Assembly: GCA_026014665.1 (NCBI GenBank)
Contig: JAOZHX010000017.1
Span: 124,001 to 188,000 of the forward strand
Length of the DNA: 64,000 nucleotides
DNA from: Candidatus Bathyarchaeota archaeon
GTDB lineage: Archaea; Thermoproteota; Bathyarchaeia; Bathyarchaeales; Bathycorpusculaceae
Reading direction: 5' to 3'
The position numbers and the translations under genes were made by a program. The first letter of the stretch is position 1. The number at the start of each line of letters is the position of its first letter. This document shows positions 26,337 through 34,649 of the stretch, piece by piece. Under the pieces are notes generated by a model. It was not told the origin of the DNA, did not search any database, and saw nothing but the letters and a program-made list of their open reading frames with translations.

Positions 26337-26927
26337 TCAGTAACACATGCCTTGTACACTGGCGCTGCGTATTTGGCCGTTGTCTGCCCATATCAATACG
26401 CAATATCCAGAAATTTCGCTGTTGTGGAATGGTGAATTATCAGAAGTTGGTGAATTGTTTGTAGGTTTAAAAGATGCTTTAATTGTCCATTGAGGGTAAC
26501 TTTGTCCATTGATTGGTTCAAGAGGTGTTGGGTTGTCCGTTCTCGAACCGTAAATATCTCTGACGCTAGCGCTAAAGGTTACATTAATAGATGCAATTAC
26601 TCTATTGTTTTCTGTTGCGTATTGTTCAATTACTGGCATGGCTATTGCTAACGCTTCATCCTCAGTAAGCAAAGCCGTGTGATTGTTTAGGCATAGCGGT
26701 GCTTCAGTGGAATTTGTTGGGTTTAAATTGGCATCAGTTTCGTCACGATTAACAGAGTTAAGTGAGTTTTTATCTATCGTTTGATCCGATTGTGTGGATG
26801 TTGGTTCTTGATTTAGTGGTTTACTTAAAACGATAGCTGTAACGATAGGTATTATAATGAAAGAAGTAAGCAGTATTACAATCAAACAATAGAGCCATAA
26901 TTTTTTGGTCTTTTGGTTTTCTATCAT
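26337..26927 (-). CDS. Membrane-anchored extracellular protein, unknown function
   Basis: 196 residues: one N-terminal TM helix (residues 10-34, LWLYCLIVILLTSFIIIPIVTAIVL), an Asn/Ser/Thr-rich linker with several N-X-S/T sequons, then a compact domain from about residue 85 (LLTEDEALAIAMPVIEQYA, VIASINVTFSASV, YPQWTIKASF, SGYCVLIWADNGQIRSAS). The helix-then-strands order with EALAIA and a final DNGQIRSA strand suggests a PepSY-like fold, but this is tentative. Single gene; an AT-rich stretch 26928-27010 with TATATATATATG probably holds its promoter. Confidence 0.7.
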   Translation of the reverse strand: MIENQKTKKLWLYCLIVILLTSFIIIPIVTAIVLSKPLNQEPTSTQSDQTIDKNSLNSVNRDETDANLNPTNSTEAPLCLNNHTALLTEDEALAIAMPVIEQYATENNRVIASINVTFSASVRDIYGSRTDNPTPLEPINGQSYPQWTIKASFKPTNNSPTSDNSPFHNSEISGYCVLIWADNGQIRSASVQGMCY

Positions 26928-27089
26928 CCGTATTGCCTAATTGTTGTTTGTAGTCAACTAGTATATATATATATGAATTGGTCGTCTTTGAATTGATACT
27001 CGGTATACGCTTTTTGCTTCTATTTTAAAAGATTTTTTTGCTGACGACTCTCTGATGTTTGCGTGTTAATTGAAAAAGAGTTAGGCGGG

Positions 27090-29063
27090 TTAGGAACTGA
27101 AAAGTGTGAGCACTCTAAAAGTTATGCCACCGATTAAGAGTGCTGTTGCAATGTTTGCTGCTGTGATGACTGCTGTTGCTTTCCAGCCGAATTCTTTGCC
27201 CAGAATCGCTACCGTTGATATGCAGGGGATGTAGAGCATGGCGACTAATGCCATAACTACCAGCTGGATTGGGGTGAAAAAGAGGGCTAAGTTTGTTGAG
27301 CCAAAGATAGCAACAGCGCCCAAGATGATTAGTTCTTTGCGTACGGTGCCTAGGATGAAGAGAATTCCTGCGGCGACCGGTAATCCCAGCCACCAAACCG
27401 TTAACGGCGAGAGCACATTGCTAATCGGCGTTAAGACATCAAAGAAGTATAATGCTTGAACTAGCGCGCTGCCAACGATGTAAATTGGAAAAACCACGTA
27501 GATGATTGATTTAGTCCTCGCCCATGTCTGCTTCACAACCACCTTAAGCGAGGGCATTTTGAAGCTGCTCATTTCCATGATTAAGCCTGTGGATTTGCCG
27601 GGAACCGCTTTCATCGCGATTCTGCCCAAAGCAAAAATCACCGCAATATCTACCAAGTAGAGAAGCAGCGCCCATTGAACACCCACGAACAAACCAACCA
27701 TGCCAAAAAGCACGATAGTTCTCGCTGAACAAGGCGCGAAAGTTATGGCAAAAGCAGCCAGCAACCGCTCACGACGGGTTTCCATGATTTTGCAGGCGTG
27801 AATCGCTGGCACGTTGCAGCCGTAACCCAAGATTATGGGAATTAAGGCTTTGCCGTGTAAGCCGATTTTATGCATGGCGCTGTCCATCATGAAGGCGACG
27901 CGGGTAAGGATACCTGAATCCTCAACTATAGCCAGCAGCAAATAAAACGGAATCACGAAGGGAATAATCAGCGTTAAACCTGCATTGAATCCACCCCATA
28001 TCCCGTTTAAGATGATGCTTAGAATCGGCTGGGAAACTGACAGCGCAGGGTCCACGGGTCTGATGATGCTTAATCCGTTTGAAATTAAATTGGATAGTCC
28101 GTTGCCGACAAAGAAGGTCCAAAGCAACAATCCTGCGATGACTCCTGCCGAAGTAAAATAACCCAAAACCCTGTGGGTTGTTAACCACTCCAGTTTGTCT
28201 GAGAAGGTGCTCCATATTTCGCTTTGCTGAAGCGCCGAAGCCGCAATGGAGCTTGCAAGCGCATACCGCTCAGAGGCAATGACTGAGAAGCAGGGTTCTT
28301 GACAGCTGGCTTGGAGCTCACGGGCCGCCATCTTGGCGGAGTCAACCAAGGCTTTTGATTTTTCAGTGATGACTTTTGTGATTTCACTGTCGCCTTCAAG
28401 AAGCTTAATGGCTAGCCAACGTGCAGGATACTGGAGTTGTAGGTTTTCTTTTTCAATTGAGTGTTTTACTTGTTCAATTTTTTCTTCCAGTTCTTTTCGG
28501 TATCTTAGGTTTTTGGGCTTAGGCTTGTGTTCGGCGACTTTAACTGCTTCTTTGATCACTTCGTAGATGCCTTCGCCTCGAGTTGCGGTTGCAAAAACTA
28601 CTGGTATGCCGAGGGCTTCTTGGAGTTTGTCTTTGTCGATTATCATGCCTTTGTTTTTTGCCACATCAATTTGGTTTAGGCACAAGACCATGGGAGCCTG
28701 CATTTCCAGGAGTTGCAACGTGAAGAAGAGGTTGCGTTCCAAAACTGAGGCATCCACGACGTTTATGACAACGTCGGGTTTTTCAAGGGCTATGTAATCG
28801 CGTGATACAAGTTCCTCCATGGAAAAAGTGGAGAAAGAGTAAATGCCTGGTAAATCGATAACGGTGATATCGTAATCTTCAAAGTGTAGGGTGCCTTCGG
28901 CGCGATCCACGGTTTTGCCTGGCCAGTTGCCGATTATTTGGTTTGAACCGGTGAGTTGGTTGAAGATGACGCTTTTTCCGACGTTGGCGTTTCCAGCTAG
29001 AGCGATTGTTATGTGCTTGCTGTTTTTGTGATTTATCTTTTTGTTCGTTTGGTTAAATGGCAA
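27090..29063 (-). CDS. feoB: Ferrous iron transporter FeoB
   Basis: Fe(II) uptake permease with a cytoplasmic G domain. 657 residues. G1 GNANVGKSVIFNQLTG (about residues 23-38), G2/switch region GNWPGKTVDRAEG, G3 VIDLPGIYSFS, G4 LNQIDVAK and G5-like FATATRGEG. The membrane half has the two gate domains, with GYGCNVPAIHACKIMETRRERLLA region (about residue 412) and LGTVRKELIILG. Starts seven bases after the DtxR-FeoA regulator stop, so one operon. The FeoA function is supplied by the regulator's fused domain or elsewhere. Confidence 0.95.
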   Translation of the reverse strand: MPFNQTNKKINHKNSKHITIALAGNANVGKSVIFNQLTGSNQIIGNWPGKTVDRAEGTLHFEDYDITVIDLPGIYSFSTFSMEELVSRDYIALEKPDVVINVVDASVLERNLFFTLQLLEMQAPMVLCLNQIDVAKNKGMIIDKDKLQEALGIPVVFATATRGEGIYEVIKEAVKVAEHKPKPKNLRYRKELEEKIEQVKHSIEKENLQLQYPARWLAIKLLEGDSEITKVITEKSKALVDSAKMAARELQASCQEPCFSVIASERYALASSIAASALQQSEIWSTFSDKLEWLTTHRVLGYFTSAGVIAGLLLWTFFVGNGLSNLISNGLSIIRPVDPALSVSQPILSIILNGIWGGFNAGLTLIIPFVIPFYLLLAIVEDSGILTRVAFMMDSAMHKIGLHGKALIPIILGYGCNVPAIHACKIMETRRERLLAAFAITFAPCSARTIVLFGMVGLFVGVQWALLLYLVDIAVIFALGRIAMKAVPGKSTGLIMEMSSFKMPSLKVVVKQTWARTKSIIYVVFPIYIVGSALVQALYFFDVLTPISNVLSPLTVWWLGLPVAAGILFILGTVRKELIILGAVAIFGSTNLALFFTPIQLVVMALVAMLYIPCISTVAILGKEFGWKATAVITAANIATALLIGGITFRVLTLFSS

Positions 29064-29070
29064 GGCTTGG

Positions 29071-29802
29071 TCACTCTGGCTTTAGCTCTGAGGTGTGGGT
29101 GTCAACGAAAACTTTTGATGCTATGCCTCTACCGATGGCTAACTTGGAGCCTCGGACAAAAACTTCGATGGGACCCTCAAAAGGGGCGGCTCTGATGAGC
29201 GTGACTTTTGTGCCTGGTGTGAGTCCCATGTCTAAGAGCCGTTGCAGCACAGTGTGCCCTCCTCGGATGAAGCCGATTTTTCCTGTCTGCCCGGCTTTGA
29301 GTTCGCTTAATGCAACAAGGTGTTCTTTTCGTTTTCCCACTTCTTCGAGCCCTTGGCTGTGCAGTCGCATGCATTCTTCGCAGTTAGAGAAGGGTAAGTC
29401 GCACGCTGGAATGGTTTTGCCGTCGTCGGAGCAGATGTCAGGGTGTTTTAGGAAGCGACATAACGACTCTTCTGCTTCATCGGAGAGGGCATGTTCCATT
29501 CGGCAAGCTTCGGTGTGGACTTTGTCTTTGCCTATGTGCAAAACGTCTGAGAGAAATTTTTCGAGGAGGCGGTGTTTGCGGGCGATTTTTTGTGCTTCTT
29601 GGAGTCCTTTATCGGTAAGTGTGCTGCCGTGGTAGGGTGAATAATTTACGTAGCCATCTTCTGAGAGTTTTTTGAGCATTTCGGTGACGCTGGCTGGGGC
29701 TACTTCTAGTTTTTGGCTGATTTGGGTGGTGCTGACTTTGTCGCCGTTTTTTGCTAGGCTGTAGACGGCTTTTAGGTAGTCTTGGGTTGATTTTTGTTCC
29801 AT
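29071..29802 (-). CDS. DtxR/MntR-family metal-dependent regulator with C-terminal FeoA domain
   Basis: Iron- or manganese-responsive repressor. Numbered from my start, the winged-helix domain covers residues 1-65 (TQDYLKAVYSLAKNGDKV, then VAPASVTEMLKKLSEDGYV), the dimerisation domain 66-140 with metal ligands among TEACRMEHALSDEAEE, and a FeoA/SH3 domain near the C-terminus (LDMGLTPGTKVTLIRAAPFEGP). Between them is a Cys pair region (DICSDDGKTIPACDLPFSNCEECM) with five Cys. I choose the ATG at 29802, preceded by GAGGGAGAGG, over the ATG at 29829, which has no ribosome site and lies in an operator palindrome. Confidence 0.92.
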   Translation of the reverse strand: MEQKSTQDYLKAVYSLAKNGDKVSTTQISQKLEVAPASVTEMLKKLSEDGYVNYSPYHGSTLTDKGLQEAQKIARKHRLLEKFLSDVLHIGKDKVHTEACRMEHALSDEAEESLCRFLKHPDICSDDGKTIPACDLPFSNCEECMRLHSQGLEEVGKRKEHLVALSELKAGQTGKIGFIRGGHTVLQRLLDMGLTPGTKVTLIRAAPFEGPIEVFVRGSKLAIGRGIASKVFVDTHTSELKPE

Positions 29803-29820
29803 TTTTTCCTCTCCCTCTAA

Positions 29821-29877
29821 TTTAGGCATGCCTAAACTAATTTAGTTAAGCCTAATAAATATTTAGGGCAGCCTAAA
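29821..29877 (-). promoter_or_regulatory. Three-site DtxR-type operator array and TATA box of the dtxR-feoB operon
   Basis: Three inverted repeats of the form TTTAGG-N4-CCTAAA. Site 1 is perfect (TTTAGGCATGCCTAAA, 29821-29836), site 2 degenerate (29841-29856, TTTAGT/CCTAAT) and site 3 has perfect arms (29862-29877). Start-to-start spacings are 20 and 21 bases, two helical turns, so all lie on the same DNA face. A minus-strand TATA-like AAATATTTATTA sits between sites 2 and 3. Similar to bacterial DtxR/IdeR boxes (TTAGG...CCTAA). Autoregulation is inferred. Confidence 0.8.
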
Positions 29878-29997
29878 AAATTCTTTCCATGTGAATATCT
29901 AAAAGAAGCGGTCAAACCCCATGAACTTGCATCTGCTTCCAGTAATGGCTAAATACGACAAAGCCTAATCCGTTGATACTTAGCGTGGGATCAAACG

Positions 29998-31335
29998 ATG
30001 AAGGATTTGCCACAATTAGTCGCAGAATTAGTTGAAGCCACCAAGCAGCATGAGCAGTACCGGGGCAAAGAATGTATCAACATGATTGCCAGCGAAGGCA
30101 TTAAATCCCCAGCGGTGTGTGAGATGCTCAACCTCTCCCATGACCTTGCTGCACGGTATGCGGAAGGCGAAAACGATACGGTGGGGCATGTTAAGAAGCG
30201 GTACTATCAAGGGCAAAAATTCATGTCTCAAATCGAGGATTACGCAACCGATATCGTCAAGAGCCTCTTTGGCGCCACTTGGGCGGATGTGCGGTTGGTT
30301 TCAGGCACCCACGCTAACCTTGCCACGTTTAAGGGTTTATCATTAGCTGCAAAAAATAACAAGATGGTTGTTACTCCGCTGAGTTGCGGTGCCCACATAA
30401 GCCACGATTACACTGGTTTAGCGGGCAACATTTTGGGTTTAGACAATATCAACCACGTTTACAACATCGATGAGTTCAACATTGATGCGGAAAAATCTGC
30501 TTACGTTATCCGTGCTGCTAAACCAGGCATCGTGACTTTTGGCGGCAGCCTCTTTTTGTTTCCTCACCCGATTGCGGAGCTCCGGGAAGTTTGCGATGAG
30601 GTGGGGGCTTACGTAGCGTATGATGCTTCGCATGTGTTGGGGTTGATTGCTGGGGGGCAGTTTCAGGATCCGCTGCGTGAAGGTGCCGATTTCATAACTA
30701 GTTCTACGCATAAGACTTTTCCTGGTCCGCAGGGCGGGGTTATCATGGGTAACCCGAATTCGCCGGCGTTGGAGAAGGCGGTGAAGAAGATTCAGTTTGC
30801 CATTTTTCCGCTTAGTGCTTCGAGTACGCATTTGGGCAGGTTGCCTGCGTTGGGTGTGGCTGCGTTGGAGATGAAGTTGTTTGGTAAAGATTTGGCAGCG
30901 CAGATTGTTAGGAATGCGCAGGTTGCAGGTCAGTACCTTTATGAGAACGGTGTTAAGGTGCTTGCGGAAAAGAAGGGTTTTACTCGCAGTCACCAGATTG
31001 CTGTTGATGTTCGTGGTTTCGGCGGGGGCAAACGGGTTGCTCAAGACCTTGAAGATGCCAACATAATTGTTAACAAGAACCTGTTGCCTTACGATGATCA
31101 GAGTGGTAAAGATGACCCTTCAGGTTTGCGCATCGGCTTCCAGGACGTGACTCGTCATGGTTTTCATGAGGGCGACATCAAACACCTCTGCGACCTCATG
31201 CTTGACGTAATTAAGGCAAAGCGTAAACCCGCTGAAGTTAAGGTGGATGTGTTGGCGCTCACCAAAGAGTTCAGCACTGTAAAATATGGTTTCCAAACGG
31301 TTGCAGAAGCAGTAAAATACGCCAAAGCAGCCTAA
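29998..31335 (+). CDS. glyA: Serine hydroxymethyltransferase
   Basis: PLP enzyme interconverting serine and glycine with a pterin one-carbon carrier (tetrahydrofolate or tetrahydromethanopterin; not decidable here). 445 residues. N-terminal EYRGKECINMIASE-like block (here EQYRGKECINMIASEG), RYAEGENDTVGHVKKRYYQG, the PLP Lys in TSSTHKTFPGPQGG (about residue 240), and C-terminal GLRIGFQDVTRHGF. The archaeal-length form. Divergent from the dtxR-feoB operon; links with SerA (32 kb) and GcvH (57 kb) to serine/glycine one-carbon metabolism. Confidence 0.95.
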   Translation: MKDLPQLVAELVEATKQHEQYRGKECINMIASEGIKSPAVCEMLNLSHDLAARYAEGENDTVGHVKKRYYQGQKFMSQIEDYATDIVKSLFGATWADVRLVSGTHANLATFKGLSLAAKNNKMVVTPLSCGAHISHDYTGLAGNILGLDNINHVYNIDEFNIDAEKSAYVIRAAKPGIVTFGGSLFLFPHPIAELREVCDEVGAYVAYDASHVLGLIAGGQFQDPLREGADFITSSTHKTFPGPQGGVIMGNPNSPALEKAVKKIQFAIFPLSASSTHLGRLPALGVAALEMKLFGKDLAAQIVRNAQVAGQYLYENGVKVLAEKKGFTRSHQIAVDVRGFGGGKRVAQDLEDANIIVNKNLLPYDDQSGKDDPSGLRIGFQDVTRHGFHEGDIKHLCDLMLDVIKAKRKPAEVKVDVLALTKEFSTVKYGFQTVAEAVKYAKAA

Positions 31336-31339
31336 ACCT

Positions 31340-31353
31340 GATTTTTCTTTTTG
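31340..31353 (+). terminator. T-rich terminator after glyA
   Basis: ATTTTTCTTTTTG begins five bases after the glyA stop. Oligo-T runs are the usual archaeal intrinsic terminators. It abuts the dispersed repeat copy B. Confidence 0.5.
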
Positions 31354-31387
31354 TGTGGGTGTGGCGGTTCTTGGGCTGCCACAAGAT
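31351..31387. repeat. Dispersed 37-base repeat, copy B
   Basis: 35 of 37 bases match 18708-18744. Internal TGTGGC/GCCACA arms can form a hairpin. It follows the poly-T end signal of glyA. Confidence 0.65.
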
Positions 31388-31504
31388 TACAGAACGAAAA
31401 AGAACCCTAAACAGTCACTTAACGTGGTTTGCTGCTTGCCAAATCCTATAGGCCCCTTTTATATAGCGCACATACGAAAGCGTATCCGCCACCCAAACGT
31501 GGAG

Positions 31505-31702
31505 CCCGTTGCTTTGCCACCCTCTCCCTAGACCCCCGCCCACGCCCACTCCTACACATACTCCTTCACCGTCAGGTTTTCAAAATCCAGTTTTTCCAGA
31601 CTAGGCTGGGTGCAATTTGCCATTTTAGCGGTAATGGGCATAATCGCTGCAGCAGTCGTTGTGGCTGCATATCGGTTTCTCAGTAAAAGAAGAGGTGCAT
31701 AG
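31505..31702 (+). pseudogene. Remnant of a surface protein: Pro/Thr stalk and C-terminal TM anchor
   Basis: One frame reads PPPTPTPTHTPSPSGFQNPVFPD and then stops at a TAG; the next frame carries on directly as LGWVQFAILAVMGIIAAAVV, a membrane helix, ending YRFLSKRRGA with a stop at 31700-31702. Stalk plus helix plus basic tail is the C-terminus seen in the intact surface proteins of this window (35.9-40.3 kb and 49.6-51.5 kb). The N-terminal part is absent, so this is a decayed fragment. Start is approximate. Confidence 0.5.
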
Positions 31703-31733
31703 TTGGTTTTGCAGTGTTCTTTGTTGCCAAGTC

Positions 31734-31933
31734 ATGGTCCTCGCTAAATGTTTCGGCTGTCCTAATGCAAAAAAACTTCAACTTCCACTGGGTTCCAGGT
31801 GGCCACGTTGACTTCTCTGCGTTATGGCAACAAACGCCCCCTTAAATGCCCCTTCTGCCACGAAAAATCAACCTTTGAAATCGCCAAAACCCGAATCAGC
31901 CAACCTGCAGCAAAACCCACGGCGAAAGCATAG
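31734..31933 (+). pseudogene. Small zinc-ribbon gene broken by a single-base deletion
   Basis: From the ATG at 31734 one frame reads VLAKCFGCPN and then loses the pattern; shifting one base at TAATGCAAA gives CKKTSTSTGFQVATLTSLRY, then NKRPLKCPFCHEKSTFEIAK and a stop at 31931-31933. Restoring one T (CCTAATTGC) yields a continuous protein with CxxC...C and CPFC, a plausible zinc ribbon of about 66 residues. No ribosome site was noted. A real inactivation or an assembly error are both possible. Confidence 0.45.
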
Positions 31934-31958
31934 CTGTCTGCGGTTTGTTTTCAGAGAA

Positions 31959-31968
31959 CTTTATAATG
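31959..31968 (+). promoter_or_regulatory. TATA box of serA
   Basis: CTTTATAATG about 50 bases upstream of the serA ATG at 32017. It implies a leader of about 25 bases. Confidence 0.45.
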
Positions 31969-32016
31969 CAGTCCACCAATCAACTCTCCAAGAAGCGTTG
32001 CACAGTGTGAGTTTGC

Positions 32017-33198
32017 ATGAAAGTCCTCTTAAACGATGGCTTAGAGATGGAAGGCTTAAAACTCTTCAAAGAAGCAGGCATAGAAACAGACACAAAAAAA
32101 CGTGACCTGCCAGCCCTCATCAAGGAAATCGCAGCATACGACGCCCTAATCGTGCGAAGCGCCACCAAAGTCACCCGCGAAGTCATCCAAGCAGGCGCCA
32201 AAGGAAAACTCAAAATCATCGGACGCGCAGGCGTCGGATACGACAACATCGACGTCGCTGCAGCCTCAGAATTTGGCATAGTCGTAAAATCTGCACCTTA
32301 CGGCAGCACCAACGCCGTCGCCGAACTCACCATAGGCTTAATGCTTGCCATCTCACGCAACACCCCCCAAGCCCACCACGCCCTAAAAAGCGGCGTTTGG
32401 ATAAAAAAGAAGCTGGAAGGCAAAGAACTCGCCTACAAAACCTTGGGGCTGCTGGGCTGCGGCAGAATCGGACAGAAAGTCGCTCAAATCGCCAAACGCG
32501 GCTTTGACATGGAAGTCATCGGCTACGACATTAAACCCTGTTTTGAATCAGGCATAAAATTCCTCACCAAGCAAGAAGTCCTCCAAAAAGCCGACTACAT
32601 CAGCATCCACACAGGCGGCAAAGACATAATCGTCGGCGAAGAAGACCTTGCCCTCATGAAAAAAACCGCTTATGTCATCAACACCTCCCGTGGCAGCAAC
32701 GTCGACGAAGCAGCAATCTACAAAGCGCTAAAACAAGGCACAATCGCCGGCTATGCCACTGACGTCTACTCCGACGAACCCAAAGTTGAAGGCGCAGAAT
32801 TCCAAAGCAAACTCCGAGAACTCGACAACGTCATCTTAAGCAGCCACTTAGGCGCATCCACCCAAGAAGCCCAAAGGGAAACCTCCACTGAAATCGCCCG
32901 CGTGGTCAGCAGCTACCTGCTCGGCGGCGACTTCACAAACGCAGTTAACGCAGGCGAAAGCATAGAGGTAGAAGAGAAACCCGTTTACACCCTCTTCATT
33001 CACCATCGTGACGTGCCCGGCGTCTTCGCGAACATCGACAAAGTCTTAGCTGATAACAACATCAACATCCGCGCGAACTACAGCCGCCAAATCAGTAATG
33101 GCTATGCCATATCCGTCTACGTACTCCATCAAAAAGTAACATCAGAAATTGTCGATGAACTTAAAGCCGTTCCAAACGTTTGCAACGTCAGATTCTAA
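32017..33198 (+). CDS. serA: D-3-phosphoglycerate dehydrogenase, short form with ACT domain
   Basis: First step of phosphorylated serine synthesis: oxidises 3-phosphoglycerate with NAD+. 393 residues. Substrate-domain elements VRSATKVTREVI and GRAGVGYDNID, the NAD-binding GLLGCGRIGQKVAQIA (about residues 146-160), catalytic region INTSRGSNVDEAA, then HLGASTQEAQ with the catalytic His. From about residue 320 an ACT domain follows (YTLFIHHRDVPGVFANIDKVL, NGYAISVYVL), which normally binds serine for feedback. The longer ASB domain of the type-1 enzyme is absent. Neighbour glyA uses the serine product pool. Confidence 0.93.
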   Translation: MKVLLNDGLEMEGLKLFKEAGIETDTKKRDLPALIKEIAAYDALIVRSATKVTREVIQAGAKGKLKIIGRAGVGYDNIDVAAASEFGIVVKSAPYGSTNAVAELTIGLMLAISRNTPQAHHALKSGVWIKKKLEGKELAYKTLGLLGCGRIGQKVAQIAKRGFDMEVIGYDIKPCFESGIKFLTKQEVLQKADYISIHTGGKDIIVGEEDLALMKKTAYVINTSRGSNVDEAAIYKALKQGTIAGYATDVYSDEPKVEGAEFQSKLRELDNVILSSHLGASTQEAQRETSTEIARVVSSYLLGGDFTNAVNAGESIEVEEKPVYTLFIHHRDVPGVFANIDKVLADNNINIRANYSRQISNGYAISVYVLHQKVTSEIVDELKAVPNVCNVRF

Positions 33199-33329
33199 CA
33201 AGCCACCAATCGCCATTCTTTACTTACCTCTTTTCGGCTAGTTGCGGCGCCGTTACGGCATACCACTCTGTGGGTTTCCTGAGCACCTTGGGTATTAGGC
33301 GGAAAACAGGGTTTAGGCGCAGCCAAGTT

Positions 33330-33340
33330 GTATATATAAG
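33330..33340 (+). promoter_or_regulatory. TATA box of the dph6-glutaminase operon
   Basis: GTATATATAAG, about 27-36 bases before the dph6 ATG at 33366; strong match to the archaeal TATA consensus and consistent with a leaderless transcript. Confidence 0.6.
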
Positions 33341-33365
33341 CAAGTTTCTCTGTTAAACGGTAATC

Positions 33366-34046
33366 ATGAAGCTTGGCGTGTTGTTTTCAGGCGGCAAAGA
33401 TTCAACGCTTGCCCTGCACATGGCTGCAGAAAAAGAAGAAGTAGCCTGCCTAATCACGCTGCTTTCAAAGAACCCGGAAAGCTACATGTTCCACACTCCA
33501 AACATAAACGTCACCAGCCTGCAGGCAGAGGCGTTAGGGTTGCCCCTGGTTTCCAAGTTTACCGAGGGCAAAAAAGAAGAAGAACTCGCCGACTTAGAAA
33601 ACGCCATCAAAGAAGCCAAACAAAAATTCAAGCTTGACGGCATCGTCACCGGAGCCGTAGAATCAGTCTACCAAGCCTCAAGGGTTCAACGCATCTGCAA
33701 CCGCCTTGACCTTTGGTCCTTCAACCCGCTCTGGAAACACGACCAAAAAGCGCTGTTAGACACCTTGGTCGCCAAAGGCTTTAGAGTCATCATCTCAGGT
33801 ATTTTCGCCTATCCGCTCGACAAAACTTGGCTGGGAAAACAAATCGACACACAACTGATTGCGCGGCTGGTGGAGTTGCAGCGGCAATACGGCATCAGCC
33901 CCTCAGGAGAAGGCGGCGAAATCGAAACCACCGTCCTCGACGCACCCATGTTCAAAAAACGTCTCGAAATCCTGCAATCCGACACCTCGGCGAAGGGTAA
34001 TTCAGGCGTTTACATAATCAAAGAAGCTCGGCTGGTCCCCAAATGA
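33366..34046 (+). CDS. dph6: Diphthine-ammonia ligase family ATP pyrophosphatase (Dph6)
   Basis: Last step of diphthamide synthesis on elongation factor aEF2: ATP-dependent amidation of diphthine. 226 residues, typical archaeal length. PP-loop FSGGKDSTLAL at residues 7-17, DGIVTGAVESVYQASRVQ (about 95-112), FNPLWKHDQ, and the C-terminal signature GISPSGEGGEIETTVLDAP. The stop overlaps the start of a class I glutamine amidotransferase (ATGA at 34043-34046), which is an unusual partner: known Dph6 enzymes use free ammonium. A decayed copy of the C-terminal third lies at 35518-35734. Confidence 0.92.
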   Translation: MKLGVLFSGGKDSTLALHMAAEKEEVACLITLLSKNPESYMFHTPNINVTSLQAEALGLPLVSKFTEGKKEEELADLENAIKEAKQKFKLDGIVTGAVESVYQASRVQRICNRLDLWSFNPLWKHDQKALLDTLVAKGFRVIISGIFAYPLDKTWLGKQIDTQLIARLVELQRQYGISPSGEGGEIETTVLDAPMFKKRLEILQSDTSAKGNSGVYIIKEARLVPK

Positions 34047-34585
34047 TACTTGTTGTTGACATGAATTGGAAGCGAGATTCACTGGCGGCTGCCGAGTTTG
34101 TGGCGCCCATAGTCACCGCTGTGGAACCGCATGAACGATGTGAAGTCAAGCATTTCTCTGACTTACAACCAGCCCACCTTAATGATTACAGCAAAATCAT
34201 CCTCTCAGGTACAGCCCTCAAAGACCACGCCACCCTCCAGCAGCCTCAGCGGTTCGAATGGATAAAAACCTGCAGCCAACCCGTCTTGGGCATCTGCGCA
34301 GGCATGCAAACCCTCAGCCTTGTCTACGGCGCGCAACTGTCGCTTTGCCTGCAAGTCGGCATGATAGAAATCATCACGCTGGCGCCAACCCCGCTGTTTG
34401 AGGGTATCTTCCATGCTTACGCGCTGCACAATTTTTCCGTTGAGCCCGCTGATAACTTTGAGGTTTTGGCGCAGTCAACCAAATGCATTCAAGCAATCAA
34501 GCATAAACAAAAAGACCTCTACGGCGTGTTATTCCACCCTGAAGTGCGAAACCAAAACATACTCGAGCGCTTCGTGAAACTCTAA
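34043..34585 (+). CDS. Class I glutamine amidotransferase (GuaA-A-like glutaminase) coupled to Dph6
   Basis: 180 residues of a GATase1 domain. Nucleophile Cys85 in LGICAGMQTLSLVYG, and His165/Glu167 in FHPEVRNQN complete the triad. Strand KIILSGTALKDHA precedes it. No synthetase domain is attached, so it must deliver ammonia to a partner. The four-base overlap with dph6, and the same gene order in the decayed copy at 35.5-35.8 kb, point to Dph6. An alternative is the GMP-synthetase glutaminase subunit, which in archaea is a separate protein of similar size; the LGICAGMQ motif and missing guaB/guaA partner cannot exclude it. Confidence 0.85.
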   Translation: MILVVDMNWKRDSLAAAEFVAPIVTAVEPHERCEVKHFSDLQPAHLNDYSKIILSGTALKDHATLQQPQRFEWIKTCSQPVLGICAGMQTLSLVYGAQLSLCLQVGMIEIITLAPTPLFEGIFHAYALHNFSVEPADNFEVLAQSTKCIQAIKHKQKDLYGVLFHPEVRNQNILERFVKL

Positions 34586-34649
34586 TCTATGAATTTAATC
34601 GAAGGGCAACTGAGTAAACGCTATAAGCAGAAAACTGGCATCATACTGT

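Noticed and set aside
33366..34585. GMP synthetase as the identity of the dph6-linked glutaminase
   Set aside because: Not excluded, but no GuaA-B or guanine-synthesis gene is nearby and the duplication of the pair favours Dph6; noted as the alternative in the feature.
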